Source: CAVXJN01 sp963762165
GTDB lineage: Bacteria; Pseudomonadota; Gammaproteobacteria; JASBUN01
Reading direction: 5' to 3'
Assembly (NCBI GenBank): GCA_963762165.1
Contig: CAVXJN010000003.1
Location: 372,001-436,000, forward strand
Length of the DNA: 64,000 nucleotides
Positions 1 through 8,934 of this stretch are shown piece by piece. How positions within the stretch are numbered: the first letter of the stretch is position 1; every line of letters starts with the position of its first letter. The translations under genes and the position numbers were made by a program. A model generated the notes under the pieces. That model saw only the letters and a program-made list of their open reading frames with translations. It was not told where the DNA came from and made no database searches.

Positions 1-868
1 ACGGTTGGGCTTGCGCCGCTAGCGGTGTGCTTTGACGCCAGGCCTGGAAGTGAGCGCGCTCGGTCGCGGCCATCCAGCAGTTCATCTGCCATAGGTCGGC
101 CACCGGCGTATCCGTGAACGGCAGCTTGTGCAAATAGCCATCGGGTCCGAACTCCGGCGTCATGGTGGTACAGCACTGGCCACGCGCATTCTGCGCGGTC
201 CAGATGTCCGCCCACCAGCGCTGGTGGGCGGTCAACGCCGGTGCGTACTCGGGCGCCGCGGGATGGGGCACTTGCGGTCCCTGGTCGTAGCCGACCCGGG
301 CGTGAATATGAAGGGCGCGTTGCGCTAGGATGCCCAGGATCTCGCTTTCGCTGTCGAGCAGGCGTTCGCAGACCACGCACCAGTGGCTGTAGTCGCAGGT
401 CAGGCGCAACTCGGGCAGGCGCTCGACGATCTGCAGCGTCGTCCAGGGGTTGAATAAACTGCGGGAGCGGTGGGTTTCAAAACTGAGCTGAACACCGAAC
501 CGTTGCCCCAGATCCATGGCACGGGCGAAGAAGTCGACGCTGTCGTTTACGGGCCACGCCTCGTAGCCGGCGATGCAGTTCACGAAACGTGCGCCCAACT
601 CTCGCGCCCGGGGCAACGCGCTTTTGATAGCGATCAAATGTTGATCGAGCGTTGCTGCAGGGGACGGGACATAATCACCACCGGTGACGACTTCCCCGAT
701 GTAGTGAAGGCGGTGTTCATCGAGCGCGACCAGCAGATCGTTCAACGCATTTGCAGTCTCCGGGACCCGCGCTTCGAGTCCCTGAAACCCGGCGGCTCGC
801 GCTTGTCGCGCAGCAGCGGCATAGCTTTCCCGATGGCCCCAAAGAGTTTTGAACAGCAACAATTTCAC
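1..868 (-). CDS. Sugar phosphate isomerase/epimerase family protein (partial, runs off left edge)
   Basis: About 289 residues are visible before the window edge; the C-terminus is missing. The frame opens with a GTG at 868, only three bases beyond the stop codon of the upstream hydrolase, so the two are almost certainly co-transcribed. The fold signature is the xylose-isomerase-like TIM barrel (AP_endonuc_2 family). The probable metal ligands occur in the expected order: Glu in SFETH, Asp in TCDYSHW, His in LHIHARV and Glu in MTPEFGP. Members isomerise or epimerise small sugars or hydroxy-acids using a divalent metal. The substrate cannot be told from sequence. No strong Shine-Dalgarno sequence precedes the GTG, which suggests translational coupling. 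Confidence 0.75.
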   Translation of the reverse strand, partial: MKLLLFKTLWGHRESYAAAARQARAAGFQGLEARVPETANALNDLLVALDEHRLHYIGEVVTGGDYVPSPAATLDQHLIAIKSALPRARELGARFVNCIAGYEAWPVNDSVDFFARAMDLGQRFGVQLSFETHRSRSLFNPWTTLQIVERLPELRLTCDYSHWCVVCERLLDSESEILGILAQRALHIHARVGYDQGPQVPHPAAPEYAPALTAHQRWWADIWTAQNARGQCCTTMTPEFGPDGYLHKLPFTDTPVADLWQMNCWMAATERAHFQAWRQSTPLAAQAQP

Positions 869-871
869 GGA

Positions 872-1654
872 TCACTCGAAGTAGTCTGGAAAGCGGTCGC
901 GGGTGCGAAAAAAGCACAGATCATGGTTCGGCCAGATTTCCGCGTTATGGTCGCTGGCGATGGTTTTCAACTTTTGGATACTGGCTACAGCGAGGTCGTC
1001 ACGGTCGCACCAACACAGTCCTGGAGCCACTTCATCGTCAATATTTTCTTCCAGGTCGGCCGCATCGCCCGCCAACAATATTGGCGCGCCCCGGGGCAGT
1101 TCGATCAGCATGGACATATGGCCGGCAGTATGGCCGGGCGTTTCTATGGCGCGTACCCCCGGAGCCAGGTCGTATTCGCCGTCGGCAAGTTTCCAGCGAT
1201 AGTCGCCACTGAAGTCCGATTGAAAATAGGCTTCGTCCGCCTGCGCCTGGGCAGCCTGCAGTTCCCGCGCGTGCACGTGCACTTCAGCGTGCTCCATTTC
1301 GTACAAACCGCCACAGTGGTCGAAATGCAAATGGCCGATGAACACGGCGTCAATGTCCAGAGGCGAGAGTCCGAGACGCTGCAGGTAGTGGGGAATGCGC
1401 TGGTGCTCTGCCATCACCGGAGGACCGAATGGAAACGCTTCGTTCTCGTAATATTGTGCGCGCAACGTTCGATCTGCGAGTTTGCGATAGTCGCATCCGA
1501 CGTCGTAGAGGATTCGTCCGTTCCGGGTTTCGATCAGATAGGCCAGGATCGGCGCGTCGATAAGAACGCCTTGGCCGCGGTCACGTGTGGAAAGCGTCTT
1601 TTCATAACGGTGCATGCCGGTGAGCAGGGGCCAGAATCTCGTTACCTGGGTCAT
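872..1654 (-). CDS. MBL-fold metallo-hydrolase, N-acyl-homoserine-lactonase-like
   Basis: A 260-residue single-domain metallo-beta-lactamase-fold protein. The metal motif HLHFDH sits at residues 108-113, followed by His175 (ETPGHTAGH), Asp197 (LAGDAAD) and a late His in WPNHD, which together make a complete dinuclear zinc site. Length and motif spacing fit the AiiA/AttM lactonase branch rather than glyoxalase II or RNase Z. It has no signal peptide, so it is cytoplasmic. It lies between the desaturase and the sugar isomerase on the same strand. Lactone hydrolysis, including quorum-signal quenching, is a family-level inference; other lactones or esters are equally possible. Confidence 0.8.
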   Translation of the reverse strand: MTQVTRFWPLLTGMHRYEKTLSTRDRGQGVLIDAPILAYLIETRNGRILYDVGCDYRKLADRTLRAQYYENEAFPFGPPVMAEHQRIPHYLQRLGLSPLDIDAVFIGHLHFDHCGGLYEMEHAEVHVHARELQAAQAQADEAYFQSDFSGDYRWKLADGEYDLAPGVRAIETPGHTAGHMSMLIELPRGAPILLAGDAADLEENIDDEVAPGLCWCDRDDLAVASIQKLKTIASDHNAEIWPNHDLCFFRTRDRFPDYFE

Positions 1655-1678
1655 GAATGCCGCCCTGTCATCGCCCTG

Positions 1679-2737
1679 CTAATGGGCCACCAGAAAGGAA
1701 ACACCCAAGGCACCGACGAAATCCCGGCCGCGACTTGCTCCGGCCCCGACCTCGTCGCCATCGATGCCCATCAAACGCGCCACCCGGTGGCGATGATAGC
1801 TGGCGAGCAGATTGCGAAACGGCAGCGCTTGAGCGCAGGTTTCAGCGAACAATTGCCGGTGCAGACTCGGCAGCCGGTACCAGGGTTCGGTGGGGCGGGC
1901 GTGATGTGCGTTGTGGTAGGGAAAGTTCAGCGCCAGCAGATTCACACCTGGAAAACGCGCAGACAACAGATTGCTGTACGTGTGCATTTGCTCGTACGCA
2001 CCGTCGCCGCGATTGCGCAACGGCGACTTTGAATCGCCCCCGGTTTCGAATACTTCATAGGTATGTTGGTGTACGTCGAAAAACCGCATGACGTGTAAAA
2101 ACAGCGCGTAGGCGGCGGCGTAGAGCAGCAGTGCCTTGGCTGAAATCAAACCCAGAATCGCGAACATACCAACGCGCGCTGCCAACAGGGCGATCACACG
2201 TCGCCGCGATCGCCCTGGTGCGGGCTTCCAGAACGGCAGCGCCATCGCCAGCGCATGCATCAACCAATCCAGCGCGGGCACATAAGCCCATTCCAAAGGC
2301 AATATCACGTGCCGCAACGCCGGTCTGCGGGTCAGCAATGTGCGGTGATCCAGTCCCAGCACATCTGCGTTGTCGACGTGGTGTCGGAAGTGCTTGTCGC
2401 GCAACGCGGGGTACGGGCTATAGCAAGCGCCGGTCTGCCATGCCAGCAGGGCGCCGAATCCGGCGTTGGCGCGGGGATCTGCGAAGATCGTATTGTGCGC
2501 GCACTCGTGCAAGAGATAGGCGCAGATCACCAAGGAATGCGCCAACAGCAGCACGCCTGCGGCATTCAGCCACAGGTACGGCGACGCGCATAGCACCAGT
2601 CCCAGGGCCCAGCCACCGAAGCCGTAGCTGAACGCCGCCAGATTCGGCCAGAGCCCGTCCTTGTGCCGCAGAATCGATTTCAACGCAGACGCCTGCTTCG
2701 CTAAGAAACACGAACATGGGTACCGAGCACGATCCAT
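1679..2737 (-). CDS. Membrane fatty-acid desaturase family protein
   Basis: Membrane di-iron desaturase/hydroxylase of up to 352 residues. All three histidine boxes are visible: HECAH, HFRHH and HNAHH. Hydrophobic stretches flank them (around residues 35-75 and 180-215), as expected for the FA_desaturase fold that inserts a double bond or hydroxyl into an acyl or isoprenoid chain at the cytoplasmic face of the membrane. The ATG at 2737 gives a 20-residue leader of unusual composition, so the real start may lie downstream, for example at a TTG near 2683. It is the first gene of a leftward set with the lactonase-like hydrolase and the isomerase. Substrate unknown. Confidence 0.82.
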   Translation of the reverse strand: MDRARYPCSCFLAKQASALKSILRHKDGLWPNLAAFSYGFGGWALGLVLCASPYLWLNAAGVLLLAHSLVICAYLLHECAHNTIFADPRANAGFGALLAWQTGACYSPYPALRDKHFRHHVDNADVLGLDHRTLLTRRPALRHVILPLEWAYVPALDWLMHALAMALPFWKPAPGRSRRRVIALLAARVGMFAILGLISAKALLLYAAAYALFLHVMRFFDVHQHTYEVFETGGDSKSPLRNRGDGAYEQMHTYSNLLSARFPGVNLLALNFPYHNAHHARPTEPWYRLPSLHRQLFAETCAQALPFRNLLASYHRHRVARLMGIDGDEVGAGASRGRDFVGALGVSFLVAH

Positions 2738-2908
2738 GCCGAGTCGGACGTAGCAGCCGGTGGTAGAAAAATCTCGCGAAAAGAGCGAGTAGGGTCAGGC
2801 TAGGACGAGCGCATGGCGGTCGAGCACAACTGACACGCCCCGATATCGGGCGACCCCGGGCTCGGTGCACTATCGTCGTGCACGAGAGAAATCAGCTTCG
2901 GGTACCGG

Positions 2909-3280
2909 TCACGAACCTGGCTGCTGAAGCCATTCCAGTGCCGCGTGTTTTTGGTCGTAGGGAAAATGGCGCACGTCGGCCTTGACGAAGTGATTGGCGA
3001 TTTTCGGCAGGATGCTCAAAAAGCCGCTATCGGTGACGGCGGCGATCCGCGCAATACGCTGTTGATGGTCCTTGGCGAAACGGATGTGGGACACCAAGGC
3101 GGCGAAATCGCTCCAACCCGGAAAGGATTCGGCGTAGATCATCAGCCCGCGCAGCTCGCCGGCCTCGGCGATATAAGGATCCACTTCCATGGCCAAGCGT
3201 TCGAAATCCCGGGCTTCCAACGCGCCTTTGGGCGTGACGATGAGTATGCCCAAGTCCCGCCACAATTCATGTTCCAACAT
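2909..3280 (-). CDS. STAS/SEC14 SpoIIAA-like protein
   Basis: A 123-residue protein starting at MLEHELW. It fits the SpoIIAA-like family (PF11964): an opening beta segment ending ILIVTPKGAL, the LMIYAESFPGW segment in the middle, and a C-terminal stretch with the DQKHAALEWL helix. These proteins have the STAS/SEC14 alpha-beta fold and may bind small hydrophobic ligands or act in signalling; no enzymatic activity is established. An in-frame upstream extension to 3379 was rejected because its composition is atypical and the family begins at the MLEHE-type start. The gene stands alone, with about 120 bases to queD. Confidence 0.72.
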   Translation of the reverse strand: MLEHELWRDLGILIVTPKGALEARDFERLAMEVDPYIAEAGELRGLMIYAESFPGWSDFAALVSHIRFAKDHQQRIARIAAVTDSGFLSILPKIANHFVKADVRHFPYDQKHAALEWLQQPGS

Positions 3281-3401
3281 CCGCAGACTCCGCTGCCGTG
3301 ATCGGTCATACACTATAGAACAGCCGAACCGGCGCGGACCCGGGGCAACGTTGCAGCAAGTTCCGGTCCGGGCGGGCAAAGCTTCTGTGTCGTCCGGGAA
3401 T

Positions 3402-3803
3402 CTAAGAGCGGTACGTCGCCTGACTGGTTTCGGTCTCCCACAGGGTGACTTGAATCACCGGAAAACCCTGTTGCTGCACGCGCTCGAAGATCATTCGGGC
3501 AATATTCTCGGCGGTGGGATTGAACGGAACCGCATAGACGCGCTCGCCGTGTTCGCGCATCACGGCAAGGAACGGATCGTCTTCGTGTAACAGCATGGTG
3601 TGGTCCAGTTCGGCGTCGATCCATTCCTTCACCCGCTGCTTGATGTCGACAAAATCCATGACCATACCCTGGCGGTCCAATTCCTCGGCCTGCAAGGTAA
3701 TCACCGCGCGTGCGTTGTGGCCATGAAGATGCTGACACGGACCCTGATAATTCAGCAGCCGGTGGCCATAGCAAAATGAAATCGACCGCGTAACCGTAAA
3801 CAT
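3402..3803 (-). CDS. queD: 6-carboxy-5,6,7,8-tetrahydropterin synthase / PTPS family
   Basis: A 133-residue protein, the usual QueD length. Zinc ligands are His14 (CYGHRL) and His27/His29 (HLHGH), with Cys23 as the catalytic thiol just before them. The Asp-His pair occurs in ELDHTML and a Glu in the C-terminal LWETET. QueD converts dihydroneopterin triphosphate to carboxy-tetrahydropterin on the queuosine (preQ0) route; sister PTPS enzymes make tetrahydrobiopterin precursors. ATG 3803 is chosen because the family begins at this Phe-Thr-Val segment; an in-frame ATG at 3833 would add ten residues. No other queuosine gene is adjacent. Confidence 0.86.
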   Translation of the reverse strand: MFTVTRSISFCYGHRLLNYQGPCQHLHGHNARAVITLQAEELDRQGMVMDFVDIKQRVKEWIDAELDHTMLLHEDDPFLAVMREHGERVYAVPFNPTAENIARMIFERVQQQGFPVIQVTLWETETSQATYRS

Positions 3804-4047
3804 AATCGACCGCTTTCGGGGGGAGTGGGGCATTGTAACCAACCGCCGTCGACCCGAACAGGCGCGGTCGCCGCTCGATCGCACCGACCTTGTGCGGCGC
3901 AGTCCCGACCACTGCTCGGCGCTCATCCTCAGCAAACAGTGTATTTGTCAACGAAAACGGAACGTTGGCTCTGTTCGGCAACGCCAACGCTGGGCGGGGC
4001 ACGTAAATTGCTGCGCTACATTGAGATTCGCGGAGAGGAGATCCGCC

Positions 4048-5010
4048 ATGAGTGAGCTACGCCATGTGGCCGGGCGCAAGAAGTCCCTTCTGGGCGCAGT
4101 GCTATCCGATCCGCTGCAATGGCTGGCCGACAATGCCGCGTCGGTATGGTTGCAGCAGGACCGGCTCGATTGGGTATTGCAGGACGCGTTCAACGTATTG
4201 CCTTATGGCCACCTGCTGTACGCCTTGGACCGCCACGGCATCCAATTGAGCTCCAATGTCGGGCCGGACAGCCGCAGTTGCGAGGAGCGCGGCCAGTCAT
4301 TGGCGAACCGTCCATATCTGGAGGGCAGCTTGCCATATCAGGGATTTGTATTGTCCAAGGCCTACATCAGCCGCGACCGCGGCGAACCTTGCGTCACGGC
4401 GGTACAGGCGGTGCGCAACGGCGATGACTTGCTGGGGTTCATTGCCGCCGATTTCGATGTCGCCGCGTCGCCTGCGACCGCATCACCGTCTCGCGCACCG
4501 GATAGCTGGCAGCAATTCCGCGGCGATCCCGCGATTCGCGACAATCTGTTTCTGCAGCATCGGGTACGCAGCCCCCTGGACGAACGCACCGAAGAAGTGT
4601 TCGCCATTCTGACGGCGTTGATGCGTTACCACGGGGTGTTCCACGGCAAGCTGCATTTCTCCAGTTCGCGCTTGACCGTCTGGCATGTCGACGACCCTTG
4701 CAATTACCGGCTGCACGGCGGCGCCGACATCGACAACCCCGATTTGTGCCTGATCTATGCGTGCCGGAAATACCCGCAGCAGGCGGTGATTCCACCGGAT
4801 CGCATTCGCATGATATTGGAGCACTTCAAGGCATTGCGGGAAGCCGACGATACGATTTATCTGCGCGCGGGCTCGCTCAATGTCATCAACGGTATGATCG
4901 GTCTCACCTTCTCGTGCGACGGCGCGCACTACATGCATGTCGATGAATTTCTGGACCGGGGAATCGAATTCTGGCTCAGTGAAGCCACCTGCAGCGCGGA
5001 GACCGGCTAG
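4048..5010 (+). CDS. PDC/Cache-type sensor domain protein
   Basis: A 320-residue protein with a strong Shine-Dalgarno run (GGAGAGGAG, 4032-4040) ahead of ATG 4048. The first half has the PDC/Cache ligand-sensing pattern: a 'DRHG...SSNV' strand, then a 'GQSLANRPYL' segment, 'VLSKAYISR', and 'LLGFIAADFDV'. Here it is not followed by a kinase, cyclase or methyl-accepting domain. The C-terminal half (about residues 180-320) has no domain I recognise. No membrane segment or signal peptide is evident, so the sensor appears cytosolic, which is unusual for Cache domains. Its stop overlaps by four bases that of the convergent GGDEF gene. Confidence 0.65.
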   Translation: MSELRHVAGRKKSLLGAVLSDPLQWLADNAASVWLQQDRLDWVLQDAFNVLPYGHLLYALDRHGIQLSSNVGPDSRSCEERGQSLANRPYLEGSLPYQGFVLSKAYISRDRGEPCVTAVQAVRNGDDLLGFIAADFDVAASPATASPSRAPDSWQQFRGDPAIRDNLFLQHRVRSPLDERTEEVFAILTALMRYHGVFHGKLHFSSSRLTVWHVDDPCNYRLHGGADIDNPDLCLIYACRKYPQQAVIPPDRIRMILEHFKALREADDTIYLRAGSLNVINGMIGLTFSCDGAHYMHVDEFLDRGIEFWLSEATCSAETG

Positions 5011-6431
5011 TCGGTCCCGAGTTCGCAGCGGTTGCGGCCGCCTTGTTTGGCCCGATACATCGCGCGATCCGCACGCGCGAATGTGTCTGCGCTGCTATCG
5101 GCACCGCGAAATTCCGCAATACCGCACGAGACCGTGATCGGCACGGCTTCGCCGCGGTAGTGGAAGCCACATTCCTGCACTGCCAGGCGCAGCTTTTCGA
5201 GCACCTGCATGCCGGATTCGGCTGCCGCACCCGGCATGATCAGCACGAATTCCTCGCCGCCGTATCGGGCCAGAAAATCCGTTTCGCGCACGTTGTCGGC
5301 GAGCACCGAAGCGATGGTGGCCAATACCTTGTCGCCTGCCTGATGGCCATAGGTGTCGTTTATCGCTTTGAAACTATCGATATCCAACACCGCCATGGAT
5401 ACCGGTGTGCCGAAACGCTTCCAGCGCGCGAACTCCTGCGCAACCCGTTCTTCGTAGGCCGGCCGGTTGTAGGTTCCGGTCAGGGGATCGATCTGCGCCG
5501 CCTGGTGTTGCTGTTGCACCCTGCTGCGCAAAGTGCTTGCTTCCGACTCCAGTGTGGCAAGCTTCGCGCTGAGTTCTTCGATGCGCGCCTGGGCGGCGCG
5601 GCTGCGCGAGTCTTGCGACTCCAAGTACGTGCGAACATAACCGCCAAGGGAATCCAGGCGCTTCTGCACCAGGTCCTTGAGTTGCCCCAGATCCACGGCA
5701 CCCGTGACGTTGGAGTGCATATCCTGCACGTGGGCGCTGAACGATTCGTCCAACCGGCGGTTTTCCTGATCGGCATCCATGCGGTTGGCTTCCATTGATT
5801 GCAGTAGGGCGTCGAAACCTTCCAATCGTTCACTCAACTGCAAAAAGTACTGCTCGATCTCGTGTCTCTGCTGCTGCAGCTGTTGGCGCGCGCGCCCGAG
5901 CAGATCCGCCACGGTTCGCGACAACGACGGCCAGTCCGGGCGCGATGCGGCCAGCTGCTGTTTGCAGCGCTCGCGCGTAGATACGTCGTCAGCGGCGAGG
6001 TCCAGTTGGTCCAGCAGTTGGGTAAAGGCGGCCACTGCTGCTGCGTCGCCCGTAGAGCGTGACGCGCCGCTTTCACCATGGTTACGCCTTCCCAATAGCC
6101 GCGCAAACAGGCCGTCACTCGCTTCAGGCTCAGGGGGTCGCGATTCGAGGCGGTCCAGGCTTTCGGTGATCGCGCGGCTCAATTTTTCGACATCCTGATC
6201 GCCGTCACCGGCACGGATGGCGGCGCGCAACTGCTCCAATTGGCCGTCCAGAGAGGGATTCATTCCTTGCAGCGCAAGTGCCATGCGCGAAGTGGTGTTC
6301 CGTAATATACGCTCCAGGGAACCCCACTCGGCTTCCTTGCGCTCGAGTGCTTGCAGACTATCGAAGTATTTCAGTTTCCAGTCACCGGTCTCGGTGGCTT
6401 CGATCTGGGTATCGGCACTTTCATCGTTCAT
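5007..6431 (-). CDS. GGDEF diguanylate cyclase with long coiled-coil N-terminus
   Basis: A 474-residue soluble protein. The catalytic GGDEF domain occupies about residues 310-474, with GGEEF at 391-395 and an RETD inhibitory I-site five residues upstream (382-385), so it should make c-di-GMP from GTP and be product-inhibited. Residues 1-300 are highly charged and helical, with long coiled-coil stretches (around 200-300) and no transmembrane segment. The N-terminal domain is therefore a cytosolic dimerisation or sensory module of unknown ligand. It is the only diguanylate cyclase complete in the window, and it is convergent with the PDC sensor gene, so the two need not be regulated together. 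Confidence 0.9.
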   Translation of the reverse strand: MNDESADTQIEATETGDWKLKYFDSLQALERKEAEWGSLERILRNTTSRMALALQGMNPSLDGQLEQLRAAIRAGDGDQDVEKLSRAITESLDRLESRPPEPEASDGLFARLLGRRNHGESGASRSTGDAAAVAAFTQLLDQLDLAADDVSTRERCKQQLAASRPDWPSLSRTVADLLGRARQQLQQQRHEIEQYFLQLSERLEGFDALLQSMEANRMDADQENRRLDESFSAHVQDMHSNVTGAVDLGQLKDLVQKRLDSLGGYVRTYLESQDSRSRAAQARIEELSAKLATLESEASTLRSRVQQQHQAAQIDPLTGTYNRPAYEERVAQEFARWKRFGTPVSMAVLDIDSFKAINDTYGHQAGDKVLATIASVLADNVRETDFLARYGGEEFVLIMPGAAAESGMQVLEKLRLAVQECGFHYRGEAVPITVSCGIAEFRGADSSADTFARADRAMYRAKQGGRNRCELGTD

Positions 6432-6590
6432 GGTATGCCCGCCCTTTGATTCTTGTCGGGCACGGCGGTACGACTATTGAACCGTGCATCAGTATTGCGA
6501 CGCCGGCCAAAATAAAGCTGCGGGGCGGCGCCGGAGCAAATGGCCTTCTCCCTGGCCCAACGATATTACCCGCCCCTTAAGGGCAACGTG

Positions 6591-7409
6591 CTAGGAGGCG
6601 ATCAAACGAATGCCGCCCGGCACAAAAATGTCCATCGCGATCGGCAGATGATCGGAAAACGTTTTGTTCAGCACTTGCGCGCGTTCCACTTGCAGGGAAT
6701 CCGATACCAGAATGTGGTCGATGTTACGCTCCGGACGCCAACTGGGCCAGGTGTAGAGATCGTGCGCCGGTTCGCGCAACTGACTGGTGCGCAACAGGGT
6801 CGTGATCTCGGGGCTGTCGGAACGACAATTCAGATCACCCATGATCACGACATGGCGGAAAGCCCGCGCGACTTCACTGACGTAAGCCAGTTGCCGGGAG
6901 CGTGCACGGCGCCCCAGCGCCAAATGCAGAATCACTACCACCAATGATTCTTCGCTACCGCCAAAGCGCACGAACAGCGCACCGCGACCGGGTATCGCGC
7001 CCGGTAACTTGTGGTCGTCTATCTCGGTAGGACGGAAGCGACTCAGCAATCCGTTGCTGTGCTGGGCCAGCTTGCCCAGCTTGCGATTGGTTTGATGAAA
7101 CCAGAATGGGAAGCTGGCTCTGCGGGCAATGAACTCGGTCTGGTTGATGAAGCCGCTGCGCAGGCTGCCGGCGTCGACTTCCTGTAAGCCTACGACGTCG
7201 TAGCCTGAGAGCATTTCCGAAATACGCTCCAGATTCTCGATGCGTTCCGGATGGGGCAGCACATGCTTCCAGCTATGGGTCAACATCTGCCGATAGGAAC
7301 TGGAACTTACCCCGGTCTGAATGTTGTAGCTCAACAAACGCAGACGCTGGCTGCCAGCACGCTTGGCGTCAACAGCACTGTCTGCCTTGTCAGCATTTAG
7401 TTTGGACAT
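6591..7409 (-). CDS. Endonuclease/exonuclease/phosphatase (EEP) family protein
   Basis: A 272-residue protein with the EEP/DNase-I-like fold. The signatures are LLSYNIQT near the N-terminus, VGLQEVD (the metal-binding Glu), MGDLNCRSDSPE (Asp-Asn pair), NIDHILVS and SDHLPIAM (the catalytic Asp-His). Members are Mg-dependent phosphodiesterases acting on nucleic acids, phospholipids or inositol phosphates. It has no signal peptide. It lies next to dsbA on the same strand, a neighbourhood common in gammaproteobacteria near polA and cytochrome c4; this argues for conserved gene order but gives no clue to the substrate. Confidence 0.85.
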   Translation of the reverse strand: MSKLNADKADSAVDAKRAGSQRLRLLSYNIQTGVSSSSYRQMLTHSWKHVLPHPERIENLERISEMLSGYDVVGLQEVDAGSLRSGFINQTEFIARRASFPFWFHQTNRKLGKLAQHSNGLLSRFRPTEIDDHKLPGAIPGRGALFVRFGGSEESLVVVILHLALGRRARSRQLAYVSEVARAFRHVVIMGDLNCRSDSPEITTLLRTSQLREPAHDLYTWPSWRPERNIDHILVSDSLQVERAQVLNKTFSDHLPIAMDIFVPGGIRLIAS

Positions 7410-7521
7410 GCGCCGAATCGGCCTGTTTGCGTCTCAAGTTTGATAGATCGATCTTTGGACCGCATAACCGCACGCTGCGGTTCAACGTATTCCAGGAACG
7501 CCGCTGCCATTGCCGGTTTGA

Positions 7522-8199
7522 TCAATGGGACTTGGAACGCTCGTTACGCGCTTTATCGACCAGATAGTCGACTACCTTCAACAAATCATCGAAAGTACCG
7601 CCGGCCATGGTGGCGCTGGTTCGGTATTTGCCGGCGACGATGATACTCGGCACGCCGTGGATGCCGTAGCGGCGCACTTGCTGTTCGGAATGACTCATCT
7701 TCACCCGCACCGCAAAGGAATTATAGGCTGCCATGAAACTTTCCCGGCTGACGCCGTGCTGGGCGAAGAAATCCGCCAGCGCGTCGACCGTTTCGAGGCG
7801 CTTGTGCTCCTTGTGCATGGCGTCGAACAGTGCCTCATGCACCTTGTCGAGGATGCCCAGCTCTTCCGCAACGTAGTACGCCGCCGCATGGATTTTCCAG
7901 CCCGGGTTGAGTTGCGCCGGCATCCGTCGGAAGGCCACATCGGCCGGTTTGTGCTCAAGCCATTTCTGCAGGTAGGGTTCAAAAGCGTAACAATGTGGGC
8001 ATCCGTACCAGAACAACTCCAGCACCTCGATCTTGCCCTGCGGCACCCGGGTCGGCTGCGGCGGCACTACCAGCTGATAGTCGATGCCCTCGTCGATGGA
8101 GCCGTCGGCAGCCAAAGCCGCGCTTTGCACCGCGGCGAGCAGGACTACCGCTCCCAGCCGGGCGAGGCGACGGAATGCGGAACCGGAATGGAATTTCAT
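7522..8199 (-). CDS. dsbA: Thiol:disulfide interchange protein DsbA
   Basis: A 225-residue periplasmic thioredoxin-fold oxidase. A signal peptide (residues 1-30, ending SAALA) precedes the mature protein. The redox site CPHC is at residues 67-70 in FWYGCPHCYAFEP, the cis-proline loop is GVPSIIV, and an all-helical insert lies between them. DsbA donates disulfide bonds to exported proteins and is reoxidised by DsbB, which is not in the window. The likely clients here include the c-type cytochrome and the other exported proteins. A 350-base gap lies upstream of its start. Confidence 0.95.
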   Translation of the reverse strand: MKFHSGSAFRRLARLGAVVLLAAVQSAALAADGSIDEGIDYQLVVPPQPTRVPQGKIEVLELFWYGCPHCYAFEPYLQKWLEHKPADVAFRRMPAQLNPGWKIHAAAYYVAEELGILDKVHEALFDAMHKEHKRLETVDALADFFAQHGVSRESFMAAYNSFAVRVKMSHSEQQVRRYGIHGVPSIIVAGKYRTSATMAGGTFDDLLKVVDYLVDKARNERSKSH

Positions 8200-8551
8200 G
8201 TCGTATTGGCTTCCTTATGCTGTGCGCGATTCGATCGGGGCTTGGCCCCCGGTAAGAATGCTTTCCGGACAAACCCCTCCAGACACCGAGTAATGCGAGC
8301 CAGGTGACCGGCAGGCCGTGGCGCGGCCCGGATCCGATCGGCCGGGGCAATGCCCAGGGTCCTGGACCCGCGACCGACGCTGCCGGGCAGATGCTCGCAT
8401 GTTACCGACATGGCACCCGGTTTTCCTTCGAGTCCAGCGATACTCCCGTATTAAAACTTGAATACAATGGAATTATCCGCGCGCCGCGGTTTATGGTAAC
8501 AGCCGCTGACGGCGACGACCAAGGGACCCCGGCCGACGCAGCCAGCTGCGC
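8200..8551. other. Intergenic region between dsbA and the DUF2782 gene
   Basis: About 350 bases. No open frame here has convincing protein character. The part nearest dsbA (8200-8440) is GC-rich; 8445-8500 is AT-richer and could hold the dsbA promoter on the minus strand, but I cannot assign -35/-10 boxes with confidence. Confidence 0.4.
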
Positions 8552-8902
8552 TCACCAGCTGAAGATCACCCAATAGGGCGTCCGCAGGTCGTCGATGTCG
8601 CGCCGGATGGGCGCACCCTGAGGGCCATGGGGGTACAGAAGATAATAAGGCTTGCCCTTGGTGGGCGTGACTTTCACCTTATATAGCTGGCCGTTGATCC
8701 GGTATTCCTCGACCACCTCATGCTCGCGCCGGATGATGGTGACCTCCGGCTTGAATTGATCGGCTTCCGCGGGATCGACGATGCCGCCCGGGTCCTTTTC
8801 GACGCTGTCGGGCGGAGGTGGCGGTGCCTCGAGATCATCGGCGGCAACCGCCATCAGAGGCATCGAAAACAGCAACCCTGCAAGCAAACGTTTCCACATC
8901 AT
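8552..8902 (-). CDS. DUF2782 domain secreted protein
   Basis: A 116-residue exported protein. A signal peptide (about 1-20, ending AVAA) leads into a proline-rich linker (EAPPPPPDS) and the conserved DUF2782 block with EEYRINGQLY, a KVTPTKGKPYYL segment and a terminal WVIFSW. The start is placed at the double ATG (8902/8899) because an AGGGGACG ribosome-binding site lies just upstream; longer frames have no leader-like sequence. DUF2782 genes recur beside polA in gammaproteobacteria. The function is unknown; it is presumably a small periplasmic or envelope factor. Confidence 0.78.
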   Translation of the reverse strand: MMWKRLLAGLLFSMPLMAVAADDLEAPPPPPDSVEKDPGGIVDPAEADQFKPEVTIIRREHEVVEEYRINGQLYKVKVTPTKGKPYYLLYPHGPQGAPIRRDIDDLRTPYWVIFSW

Positions 8903-8934
8903 ATTTCGTCCCCTGCGCCGTCGGTCTGGCTGGC

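Noticed and set aside
470..2032. Long open frame on the plus strand (about 520 residues)
   Set aside because: It is antisense to the lactonase-like hydrolase and isomerase genes, has no family features, and its composition mirrors the real genes on the other strand.
7466..7482. Inverted repeat AACCGCA/TGCGGTT between the EEP and dsbA genes
   Set aside because: No T run on either strand and only a three-base loop, so I do not call it a terminator.
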